From positions 73,769,719 through 73,833,718 of the forward strand of contig OY755046.1 of NCBI GenBank assembly GCA_963576565.1: a stretch of 64,000 bases of DNA, given 5' to 3'. Source of the DNA: Aspidapion aeneum (taxonomy: Eukaryota; Arthropoda; Insecta; Coleoptera; Brentidae). Under the pieces are notes generated by a model that made no database searches, had not been told where the DNA came from, and worked only from the letters and a program-made list of their open reading frames with translations. Position numbers and translations under genes: made by a program. Shown here one piece after another: positions 44,454-56,300 of the stretch. The first letter of the stretch is position 1; each line of letters begins with the position of its first letter.

Positions 44454-44886
44454 AAAATATAAAAAAATGATATTTTTCTGAATTTTTTACTCTACTGGTT
44501 GGTTTTAAAACAAAAAAACCAACAAAATACTTTGTACTGATATTTTTATAAATTTTATTCACTAAAGAATATGTTATGATTTCTTTTATATACGTATGAT
44601 AAAACGTTAGTTTTTTTTTTGTATTTTATTAGTTAAAAAAAGTAATAAATGTTTGCTTTTCTTTAGTTCTTGTGTTTAAATTAAACTTGAGCAAAAAATA
44701 AAAATCGTAAAAAAAACATTTCATGTAAAAAAAGGTCAATGACACACAAAGGATTGAGAATAAAGTATAGCCAAGTTTTTTAATACATTTTTCAAAATAA
44801 AAGCACGGATCACCTTTGTTAAGGTCATCTGTGATAAAAGGTTCTCTCACTGATTTAAAAATGTTTATTTAAACTCTCATACTTGG

Positions 44887-45894
44887 TAGGGTTACCAGAC
44901 GCCCGGATTAATCCGGACATGTCCGGATTTTTACTACGTCCGGGTGGGTCCGGGCGGATTTTTCATAAACGTCCGGATTTTAAAGTAGCCGCCTTTATAA
45001 ACATCAAATAATGTAAAATAAACTAGTTTCAAAAAATGTAATTAAACAATAATCGTCGATAAATTTAGCAGTGTGAATTCACCTTTAAACGGGGTCTTCA
45101 CATAACGTTTTACCTTACATCTTGCCTGTTCAGTCAAAACACATCAAGTAAAACTTTGTGTGTAGACGGAAAAACGGACGTTTTACTTGAACTGATTTAA
45201 GACGGAAGACCGCCTAGAGAACTGACCGGATCACGCATTGTTTTCCAATAAAACCATCGTTTTGTATCAAAAACTGATCTAAAAACGTACGTTAAAACTA
45301 TCAAGTGTCTACGCTAGTCTTTCAACCGTCATACTTGACCCTTTTGACTGACAGGCAAGACGTAAGGTAAAACGTTATGTGAAGACCCCGCTTAAAGTAG
45401 TATTATTAATTTCGCCTTGTTGAAGTTTACACTTCTGCCGTGTGGTCTTAAGCACACACAATTTGTTTGATGAAGTTTGTAATCTAAAAAAGTACATATC
45501 AGACAATTCTACTTCTGATGACCACAATCTGCCTACCCACTAAAAATGGGCAAACTATTTTAATGCAAGTATTTCTACCCAGTGGACCAAAGAAAGAAAT
45601 AGGCTGCTTTTATCTTCTGTAAAAGGAATACTCATGACTTCATACAATTTAAGAAATATGAGCTGGTCAGAATTTTACGATTTTGTACTTCTGCCTAAAA
45701 ATTCAACACTGTTGAATAAAATACAAAGCAGTGAAAAGTACCTATAAAATATTATGTTATTTATTACTTATTGTTTCAATAAAAAAAAAGTCGATTTTTT
45801 GTGTGTGGCATCGAAAAAATTTTGACGTCCGGATTTTGTCCGGATTTTCTTGACGGCTGGTCCTGGTTAGAGACGTTTTCATCTGGTAACCCTA
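44887..45894. mobile_element. hAT element, 1008 bp, transposase remnant
   Basis: Ends tagggttaccaga are perfect inverted repeats. The 8-bp direct repeat atacttgg flanks both sides (44879-44886, 45895-45902). The interior has 'gtccggatttt' repeats and, at about 45544-45747, a degraded coding stretch (RNRLLLSSVKGILMTSYNL, WSEFYDFVLLPKNSTLL, KIQSSEKYL) resembling hAT transposase C-terminal sequence. Confidence 0.85.
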
Positions 45895-46134
45895 ATACTT
45901 GGTCTTTTTTTACATGAAATGTTTTTCTTATGACTTTACACATTTTTTAAAGGATTTGGATAATATTGAGTTTTCAAGTAGTAAAATCTGTGGAAGAATG
46001 TTCAAAACTGACTTTCACAATGCCTATTCCTATTTTACCTTTTTATCCATTCATTTTTATATTAACAACCTGGATAAAATTTGGCATATATGGGGTGTGA
46101 CAATAAAATTATAAGACTGGTGTAAAAAATCTCC

Positions 46135-46350
46135 TTTATTTAAATACTAAGATGTTTCCCATCAATGTAGTCCCCTTGTCTATCGACGCAGTGTTGGAGC
46201 GCCCTTCTGATTCATCATCTTTAACTTCTTCACGACCCTCGAAAAAGCTTATATGCCACAACAAAATCATTGCACGAGACATACACTGCTCCCCGTAGAC
46301 ATCCTTTTTTTTGTATCGTAATTCTGGCAAATAAGCTATGCACGATCCGT
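46135..46350 (-). pseudogene. Mariner/IS630-like transposase C-terminal remnant
   Basis: The minus strand, with stops and frameshifts, reads ALQHCVDRQGDYIDGKHLSI and stop, the common C-terminal pattern of insect mariner-type transposases. It lies 3' of a short repeat fragment. Confidence 0.5.
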
Positions 46351-46612
46351 TTTAAACCACTGGGTAAGCCAAACTAGCAAAGGAAAGACGACAAGATTAC
46401 GCGCGGTAGTGGAACGCACATCAAGGTGAATAACTCCAACACCTCGTATATCTAATTAAGGTTTTCGTTTTCTGCTTATATCAATTTTGTACAAATTAAA
46501 TTTTAAAATGGGATGTAGAATAAGAAAGACTGTTATTTTTTAATTTAAAAAAAAATAGTAGTTAAGGGGGGGGGTTAATTTTCTTTTTCATGATTTTTTT
46601 GTGTAGTTTATT

Positions 46613-47477
<865 letters not shown>

Positions 47478-47691
47478 AATAAATAATAATTATAAAACAA
47501 ATATTTTATTTGAAAATGTACAAAATTTACAATTATTAGTAGTTCATCAATAATAACAAAAAGCTAAAATATATTTTGTTCAATAAATTGTCAGGCGAAT
47601 CTGGTTAAACTAATTTTAAAAGATAAAAAACTAATAATCGTATAAGCGCGTAAACCTCTTGTAACCCCACCTTAAAAAAAAATTAAAAATA

Positions 47692-48214
47692 CATAGGGTG
47701 TTCTGTCTTTAATTGTTATTAAAATAGAGCCCTTTTTGGGTATTAGAGTGCGCATTTGGAGAAACGCTTCGAGGGGTATACTTTACCCCCATATTTTGAA
47801 TAAGTGGATCTAGTGATACCTTGTTTTGAAGGCCTTTTAAATATCCTTAAAACCGTGTAAAAATTTCAAAAATCTATTTATTAGTTTTTGAGATAATTAC
47901 CTTCAAACTTTTAAATTTAACATAGACTGATAAAATAAAAATTTAATTAGAATTTTATATTTTTCGGATTTAATTTTTATTTTATCATTTCATGTTAAAT
48001 ATGAAAGCAAATATCTCAAAAACTAATCGATGGATTTTCGAAATTTTTACACGATTTAAAGGGCATTTAAAAGGCCTTCAAAACAAGGTATCACTAGACC
48101 CACTTTTCCTATTCAAAATATGGGGGTAAAGTATACCCCTCGAAACGTCTCTCCAAATTCGCACTCTAATACCCAAAAAGGCCTCTGTTTCGATATTCGT
48201 GAAACACCCGGTAT
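47692..48214. mobile_element. Palindromic element, ~520 bp
   Basis: Arms of about 240 bp are inverted copies: catagggtgtt / acacccggtat at the tips, then tactttacccccatatt versus aatatgggggtaaagta, and aaggccttttaaat. Non-coding. An hAT MITE lies immediately to its right. Confidence 0.65.
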
Positions 48215-48223
48215 ACTTATCTT

Positions 48224-48408
48224 CAGTGGCGTGTATAAGGGGGGGCCTGGGGGCCCGCCCCCCCCCGAAGCTAAGATTTTTTTAGATATTTTCCACAAAT
48301 TTCCTGAATACAAACATAAAATAGCATAAAATACGGCCATATGGGGTCTCGGGCCCCCCCCAAACTGCCTCGGGCCCACCCCGAAACTTTTTTTTATATA
48401 CGCCACTG
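48224..48408. mobile_element. hAT-type MITE, 185 bp
   Basis: Ends cagtggcgtgtata and tatacgccactg. Exact 8-bp repeats cttatctt at 48216-48223 and 48409-48416. Same family as 26541-26731. Confidence 0.82.
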
Positions 48409-48419
48409 CTTATCTTTTA

Positions 48420-49115
48420 ATTTAAATAAGGTGGAATAGAGGTCATTTTTGCGCAATTTACAAAAACATTATTATCTACCTATTAAATAAACTTAGCTGT
48501 TCATATTGTCCATATTACTTACAGAATATTTTTTTAAAGTAACAAAAATAAATAATTATCAACTAGAAAAAACGAAAAGAAATCCGCAAAAATAAATTTA
48601 AAAAAATCTCCATTCCGTTTTTGGTTCAAAAATAAAAAGGTATTTTTACTATTCTATATTTTTGGAAATATTAATAATGTACAGAGCGTTCCGCAAAATT
48701 TTAACAATCTATACATTTATCAGTCACTTTTACATGGAAGAAAAAAATTATTACTTTGCCATAGTTTAAAAAAAAACAACGCTTTTTCCTTTCCTTTCGT
48801 TTAAATATACCTATATTGCTTTTTTGGTTTAGTTTTTACCAAATTTCCAACCCATAAAAATCCTGAATTGATACTATTTACAAGTTCTCTGGAAGTCCCT
48901 TTTATTTTTTTATTATACATCAGTCTTTCCAAAAAAGTCATAAATACAAATAAAAAAAAACTTTTAATCACCCCTGTACATTTTTTTATTGGCACAAAAG
49001 ACCCAACCCCTTCTCCAAAATAATTTATTCTGCTTCTTTTTCACTTATATAGTTGTGGATAATTTTTTAAAAATATCACACAATTTTAGGACACCAAAGT
49101 GTTTGCCTCCAATTT
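48420..49115. other. Intergenic, no feature seen
   Basis: AT-rich, with only short ORFs lacking motifs. Confidence 0.4.
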
Positions 49116-49339
49116 TAGTAGGAGAGCCTGTGTGACGTCATAAATCCAAGATGGCGGCTTTTTTCATGTTTTTTCACAAACTTTAGCTTATACCGCGTGG
49201 CCAGCCTTGTATCTAGGGGTAAGATTTTTGTATGAGCCTTAAGGATTGCATGGGAGAACAGATCAACGTTGCCAGTTTAGCGAAAATATCAGTATATTCC
49301 GCTACTTGGTTCGCGAAAGGTCAACTTTTCAGTTTTATG

Positions 49340-50696
49340 CGCAGCCCACGAGAAAGACCGGCCGGGCGCGGAAATATCACGTGACCGTAGGAGGCTCACA
49401 AAAAAAACGCCTCACGGCCCGCTGTCATTATAAAACATGTGTGTGTTCAGTTTTGGTATGTTTGTTTACGTCGATTTTTTTTTAATTCGGGCACGAATTT
49501 TATGTGAATTTTATCAAAGGTATTAAAATAACGCAGCTCACGAAAAAGACTGTAGTGGGCTGCGTTAAAATAATTAATGAGATAAACAATGCCGCGAACG
49601 TGTAATTAGTGTTCCTCCTCCTCGGTCCAACTATAAAACTGAAACCTAATATGTTGCAAACGGGAACGAAGTGGTAAAAGATAAGATCTTGGATAAGATT
49701 GATCAAGTAATAGACATCCTTAGTGACATTTTCGATAGTGAGAGTGAAAAATGTGTTCAGTTGTCATTTCTTATTGAACAATTAGGTCTCTTGAAAAGGT
49801 AACCTGAGAATCGAAGATATGGTGGATACACTTTAGTGTTGGCTTCATCTTTGTTTATCCAGTTATCCAGTGCATACACGTCAATTTACAATTCTAAGGT
49901 AATATGTCTTCCGCACCTTCGCAATATTAAAAAACTGATTTGTAAAATATTGTTAACAGATAGTAATCTCTCTGGTATTCTGAATTATTTAAAAAGTAAG
50001 ATACAGCTTTTAAAAGAACATGAGTTGGTAGTTAATTTACACTTTAATGAAATATATATTAAACTTTGTGCTGGGTAATTTTTCAAAAAATTATTGACGA
50101 CCACTACATTCAGTTCATTGAATGTGAAAACCATCTCACTTATTCACAAAATCACTTGTTTTTTTTAAATAAATTATTGTGATAACTCTAGCGAGTGTTT
50201 TTGTAGAGAATCTTGAAAAAATTAGTTTAAGGGCATGTAAAGTTTTTTAGAATAATTTTATTAAAAAGCATAATGATTTAGTGTCTGCTAATAAATCTTT
50301 GAATAAGGACTCAGACAAAGATGATGACACTCAAAGAAAAATTAAAAAACTAAAAGCTTAGGTTTGATATGTCCAATTTTGAAAGACTTGTATAAATTTG
50401 AAGTTACTAACGATATTATGTACCTAATATATGTACCTGAAGATATTAGAGTGCAAAATTTGTATAATTTTTTATTTTATAGATTCTGTTCTTTTATCCA
50501 TAAAAAACACATATATCAGCAAAATATTTTTTCAATTTTTGCCTATAAAAGAACAAAATTTTTTTGTTAATTTATTTAAATTGTGTAAAAACATATAATA
50601 TATTAAGCAATACAATAAGAATCCTGGGACTCCTAAGATCACGTGACCGCCGACTTGCTTATAACGCGCCATGGCCGGTCTTTATCGTTGGCTGCG
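49340..50696 (+). mobile_element. P-element-like transposon, complete ends
   Basis: Inverted ends cgcagcccacgagaaagacc and (complement) cgcagccaacgataaagacc continue as ggcc, about 24 of 26 bases paired, with further matches inside (tcacgtgac). An exact 8-bp target duplication gttttatg lies at 49332-49339 and 50697-50704, the size made by P elements. Coding remnants match P transposase. At 1357 bp it is internally deleted and non-autonomous. Confidence 0.85.
49660..50078 (+). pseudogene. P-element transposase remnant
   Basis: One frame reads KDKILDKIDQVIDILSDIFD, a stop, then RRYGGYTLVLASSLFIQLSS, a stretch with LPHLRNIKKL, and SGILNYLKSKIQLLKEHELV ending LHFNEIYIKLCAG. The order 'aY..L....LP....L' then '(D/N)EI(Y/H)IK' is that of insect P transposases. 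Catalytic C-terminal parts are absent. Confidence 0.75.
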
Positions 50697-50704
50697 GTTT
50701 TATG

Positions 50705-52270
50705 TAAGTGCGTTCATCAAACAGGGTGACAAACAACCAGAATAATACCTTAAAATTTTGCTTGTTCCTAAATGTAAATAATTCAGAAACAAACAGAATT
50801 TTAAAGTGTTATTATTCTTGTTATTGATATTCGTTTCACATTCACTAAAATCATTTTTTTACACCACAGTTTACCAATCTATTGATAAGCTAACTAGTAT
50901 TTAATGTAAAGTTTTTTTTAATACATTTTTAGTCTAACCCTAACAAAGGTAATGGTAGGCCACAGGGAACGCAGCGTGGTTATAGGACGCGGGAGGATGG
51001 TCGAGACCTTAGGGAGGCGGCAGAGGTGGTATTGAGCCTCAAAAGTAGTACTTTTTCAAGACAAATATCATAATTATGAGTAGTAATGCCTTTTAAACTA
51101 AAAAAGAACATTTTCAGAAAATATTAAAAAATAATGTATTATATGTGTTTATTGGTCTATGTTAAGTTGGTGGTGTAAGCCGTGCACACATATAGTTGGC
51201 CGACTTTAGTTGGTGTTTGTTACACGCTGTGTCGTTGAGTGGCGCCTCTAGTGGTGGCTCGGTGGTATACGCAGTGTTTACATTTTGATGAATCCCGAAT
51301 ATACAGCTTTAAAATATCTAAATGCTTTTTATTGTTAAACCAAATAATAATACAAATAATGTTACTTTAAGTGCTCGCAGGCGACCTGCGCCACAGGCAA
51401 AAATGTTTTAAATATAAAAGGAACATTTTTCTTTAAATCGATACCACAAGAAAACTTGATAGTAAAGTTAATTGTTTTAAGGTAAAATTGGTTAAATAAT
51501 ACTTTTAACTAACCCTTTTTTTAACCAAAATCTAATGCCGACATAAAACTTATGTATCATATTGGGTTAAAATCGTTTAAGGTGATCTTGAGTGTATTGA
51601 GACAATTTATTTGGTCTCACATTTAGTAAAATTATAAAAATAAAATGTTCACGATTTTAATAGTCCACTTCTTGTATGGTGACAAGTCAAGTAATAATTC
51701 TCGCCCTAAAAAAATGTTTCAAATTGTCCGCCCCTTGACGAGTGCGCCTGTAGTAATTTATCAAGGTTACCTTTGACAACGCTGCAAAGATTTCTGCGGC
51801 ACTCGGGCGTATCGCTGTCTCTTTTTAATAAATGCAATACTCAATCTGTTTTTTATCCTCTTATGGAAATTTATTCCCCTAGATGTGAACTTGTTCACGT
51901 GGTATATCTATCAAAAATATTACTTTTTTAGAAATAGTAAAAAATAGCAACTTTTTTTTACCCAAAAAAAAATATTGAAAAAAATTTTAGACTTCTACAA
52001 ATCTCCCCAATACAATTTTTCTGTATAGTTGATGTGGCAAAATTTAAAAGCAAAAGTTTATGAAAAAACATGGAAAAAACCTTCCCTCCTATTTTTTTTT
52101 TTGGAAAAAAAATAGTTACTATTTTTTTTTTTGGAATTTTTTTTTTTAAATCTTTGTTAGTTTATAAGATATAAAGCTAATTTCTTGACTATCTTGACTG
52201 TTGTTCCATTGCAAACAAAAGTCAAATAAATTTTGCAAAAGTTATAAGCCAAAGTTTGTCAAAAAACATA
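50705..52270. other. Body of the 49118-52317 element, non-coding
   Basis: No convincing ORF. Includes AT-rich runs and homopolymers near 51950-52150. Confidence 0.45.
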
Positions 52271-52375
52271 AATAAAGCCGCCATCTTGGATTTATGACGT
52301 CACACGGCCTCTCAACTATAAGCGTTTTCTGGGTTACCTGTCCTATTTATATTATAACTCTGTCTCTTTTTATTA

Positions 52376-53328
52376 TTATTCAGGAGAATGATGTCTTCCT
52401 TGTCTATTATCATCCCTACGATTATTTCTTCCCCCCCTATCGCCCCGATTATTTTTAAAATCTCTATTATTATTTCTATTGTTAAAATTATTATTTCTTC
52501 CTCCACCCCTGCGTCTATTATCCCTAAAATTCCTATCGTTGTTTCTGTGTTGGCCTCCTCTAAAATTACCCCCTCCACCCCCGCGGTGGTTAAAATTACC
52601 CCCACCACCTTCGTGTTGATTGCCCGGGTCCCCGTAAAAATCAGGTTCGTTACCCCCGTACGGCACTGGCCCCTGAAGGTCCATGGGTCCCATACCGTAG
52701 AATTCTTGGGCGTTGAACATGGGGGGACCACTTCCCAACAGCCCCCCGTTGCGAGGATCAAAATTGATTTGATAGTCGACTGGAATGTTGGGGATACCAG
52801 GGGCGGCCCCTAAAAGTCCCTGCTGACCCATAGGGATTCCTTGTTGAGCTGCCAAAAGCGGCAACGCTGTTGGAGGTAAATTTTGCAACATGCTGGGTTG
52901 TAAACCTGGTACTCCTCCTAGACTGCTGATTGGATTCACTCCTGGAGCTGCTCCTGGGAGGAGGTTCAAGTTAGACAGCAGGGAGAAAAGAAATGAATCA
53001 GAAGTTGGAGTGGGTTCGTATCTATCGGCTAATTCTTGATTAAGCATTAATTTTTGGTTACTGGTGAGGCTTTGGTAAAACTGGGAGCTTTGCAAAATGC
53101 TCAGTTGTTGGTTATAAGTCATTTCTTGAGGTTGACTAGAGATGGTGCTGGGTTTTTCTTCTGTCGACCGATTTTTGCGCTGTCTTGGATCAACCCGGAC
53201 AACTGCGGACGCTTTGGGGCTTGACATTGGGGACATGGGGGATTCTTTTTCGTCTGTTGATAATCTAAACAATTTTTTCAGACGAGGGTCTCCAGTTTTT
53301 TCGGCATCGTTTATACTTAGTTTTAAAC
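52376..53328 (-). CDS. su(s)-like last exon, RGG-like tail
   Basis: GLKLSINDAEKTGDPRLKKL, a glutamine/leucine-rich middle (QEMTYNQQLSILQSSQFYQS), a Gly/Pro-rich part, then a Gly/Asn/Arg-rich tail and TAA at 52378-52376. RNA binding is likely for the tail. Confidence 0.88.
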
Positions 53329-56300
53329 CTGAAACAAAAAATAAAACATTTATTTTAGGCTACTTTGTACGCCAATTTTCACAGCTGCTGTGTGTTTGGA
53401 TGCCATATTTGTTGTTTATTTACATTTTGCAATGTTTTGCGTTTGTGTGAAAATATAATTCTCGTAAAACATGTGTGGTTTGTGGAAAAATATCTGGAAG
53501 ACTTAGGGGATGGCATTCCATATAGTCAAAGCATATTATTAGCTCACATGAGCTATGGTGATCCTAATTTTTTCGAGAAAAAAAAAGTTGCTCCGATTTC
53601 AAAAATTTTTATAGATCTTTGCGTTTCAGATGATTTTGAAACTTTTTTGTTGCGCCGTCTGTCTGTCTGTCTGTCTGTATGTCTGTCTGTCTGTCTGTCT
53701 GTAACGACCAACGCGCATAACTCAAAAACCGCTTGGCCGATTTTAATGAAATTTGGTACCTAGGCTGGGTCTTGGGTCGAGATGGTCCCATTTAAAAATG
53801 AACAAAATCCATCGAACACAAACCGAATAAAAGGGTGGGGGTAGATTTAAAAAATTAGAGTTTATTTGCAAATATGGCGTGTGTGATATCAAACCAAAAG
53901 GTAATTGAGTCTGGAGTTAAACAAAATACATTTTAATTTATTTAAAAAAAAGGGTGGGGGTATATTTCAAAAATTCGAGTTTAAGTGAAAATATGGCGTG
54001 TGTGATATCAAACGAAAGGTAATTGAGTCCGGAGTTTAACAAAATACATTTTAGTTTTTGTTTTTTTTACGGTTGGTAGTAGAATAGAAATTTGAGTTTA
54101 AGTCAAAACATGGCTTGTGTGGTATCAAACAAAAGGTAATTTACTCTGGAGTTGAATAAAATATATTTCAGTTTTTAGTTATATTAGCTCACACGTAAAC
54201 TATAACTATAGTACCTAGTGTGAGCTTAGGGGCCCATATATTGGCAGAGTATTTTAAAAGGCTTTCCGTTTTCGGTCTAGAAGCAAATCATATTACTTTT
54301 TGGCAACAGACCATTTCCCCCTAATTTGACTCGCTGAATCCGAATATCTCTATTGCCAACTCGAAAAATCGACAGGGACGGAGAAAGTCCCCCCCAAACC
54401 CCCAAAAACTAGTTTTTTTTAGTTTTATGCAATTTTCTCGAAAACTAACCTTTTTATCAAAAATTGCAAAAAACAGTTTTTTGTGGAGAATAAAATTCCC
54501 TTTCCAAAAAAGTGTAGAACAAGTTTTTTCATGTTAAGCTTAGTTTTTGAGAAAATTAGATAAAACTTGTAAGAAAAATGGTTTATTTTCTGTTTTTTCA
54601 AAATTAATTTAATTTATGGATGCCCCTAAAGTTTTATTTATAAAACCGATTTAATCATGTTATACGTCATTTGAAAGGAAATTTTATTGAGTATACCAAA
54701 ATGTAATACATGGTTTTCTGTAGATATTAGTTTTTAAAAAAATTAAATAAATCTTGGAAAAAACATAGGTATTTTTTCAACTTTTTTTAATTACTTCAAT
54801 TAACGGACGCCGCTGGAGAGCTTGTTATTAGTCTAACTTTATTAAGTTATACCATGTTAAAAAGGGAATTTTATTGTCTACAATAAAGTATATTATACAT
54901 TTTTCTCTTAGAAGCTTAGTATTTAAGAAAATTTGAAAAAACCTCAAACTTTCAGATTTTGGGGGGTCTAGGGGGGTTTTTGAAGGTTTTTGCAGCCATT
55001 TAAAAAAAATAATATCTTATGATTTTTTAATTATACAAATATATATTTTGAATGTACACCTGTGATAATTTGGGCTTTCAAGCGGCAATTTAAAATTCCG
55101 CCGCCATTTTGGCCGCCATCTTGAATATCTCAGCCCCTGTCAATATTTCGAGTTGGCAACAGGGATATTCGGATTCAGCGGGGTCAAAATAGGGGGAATT
55201 GCCCAATTGCCAAAAAGTAATATAAAATGCTTTTAGAAAGTGGATTTTCCCGAATCTTGTCTGAACTAATAGGTCTTTTTGTATTTTTCTCTACAAAATG
55301 GGTAGAAGAAGAAAGAAGATTATTTAAGGGTATAGAATACCTACCAGTATAATCTGGTCTAGGAACTTCAATCGGGGTAACCCTCCATACCATGGGAGGG
55401 TGAGAATTCAAACTGGCATCGATCTCAGTAGCAGGAGTATAGTTCTGCATTCCTTTAAATGGTAGTCCCATGTGACGCAGGTCTATGTCAGGTCTTAGTG
55501 CAGCTGAAATAAAAAACAAATATTAAATTTTAGTTTAGTTTCGTTAATAAAATGATGACGTATTTAACCTAAAATTTAAGATAACCCAAGAAACGAAGAT
55601 TATATCATGGTATACCCTCAGTTATTGATTGACATACCTTTGATATCATCTGGATCAATATCATTTAAAGCAGCTGCTTGCATATCCAGACCACCCTGCT
55701 CATAAATGCTCATTTTTGCAGACCGATTTTTTCCTTTTTCCTCCGTGGATCCCTTCCTTTTTGCTCTCGGATCTTCCAAGCTCATTCTAGGATCTTTTTT
55801 GTCTTTATCTTTAGTTTCTCTGGCGCTCTTCGATTCTTCAGCGCGGTCTTTAGTATCTCTAGAGCTTCTGGGGTCTGGTCTTGACGATCTGGGGTCTCTA
55901 GGATCGTCTCTTGAAGATTTTTCTCGAGGATCTCGCATTTTGAGGTCGTGTGTTGATGGCCTACGCTCAGGCTTTGGTGAGTAGTTGCTTCCTGTAGATG
56001 AGGAAGAATCTCTTCTTGAAGGCTGTAAAGTAAGTAAAAGAACAAGAATTAAAAAAGAAAGAGGTAAAAAGAGACATTGAGGTTAACCAAAGATTTATAA
56101 AATAGACACATAATAAATTGGACCCAATATAAACGCGTGATGACTAAAACTTTGGTTGCCAGGTTGCCAGAAGAGAATTGCAACTCCATATTTTGATGAA
56201 GCTGCAGGAATTTGGTAGATCTAAATCGAGATATGCACGAATGCAGACGCCGCGCCGTCGTCTTTTTGAAGTCACAAAGGAACACGTCGGTTTTGGAACT

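Larger units (their letters stand above)
49118..52317. mobile_element. DNA element with GAGAGCC(T/G)GTGTGACGTC termini
   Basis: The left end gagagcctgtgtgacgtcat and the right end in complement gagaggccgtgtgacgtcat continue as aatccaagatggcggctt, an inverted repeat of about 45 bp. A second inverted pair lies further in (cgcgtggccagcc...atctagggg near 49194, and its complement near 51870-51900). A P-like element is inserted at 49340. No transposase is recognised. It ends about 60 bases from the su(s)-like stop codon. Confidence 0.6.

Noticed and set aside
52388..52813. 141-codon plus-strand ORF
   Set aside because: Shadow of the Gly/Asn/Arg-rich exon on the minus strand. The minus frame has family motifs and splice sites.
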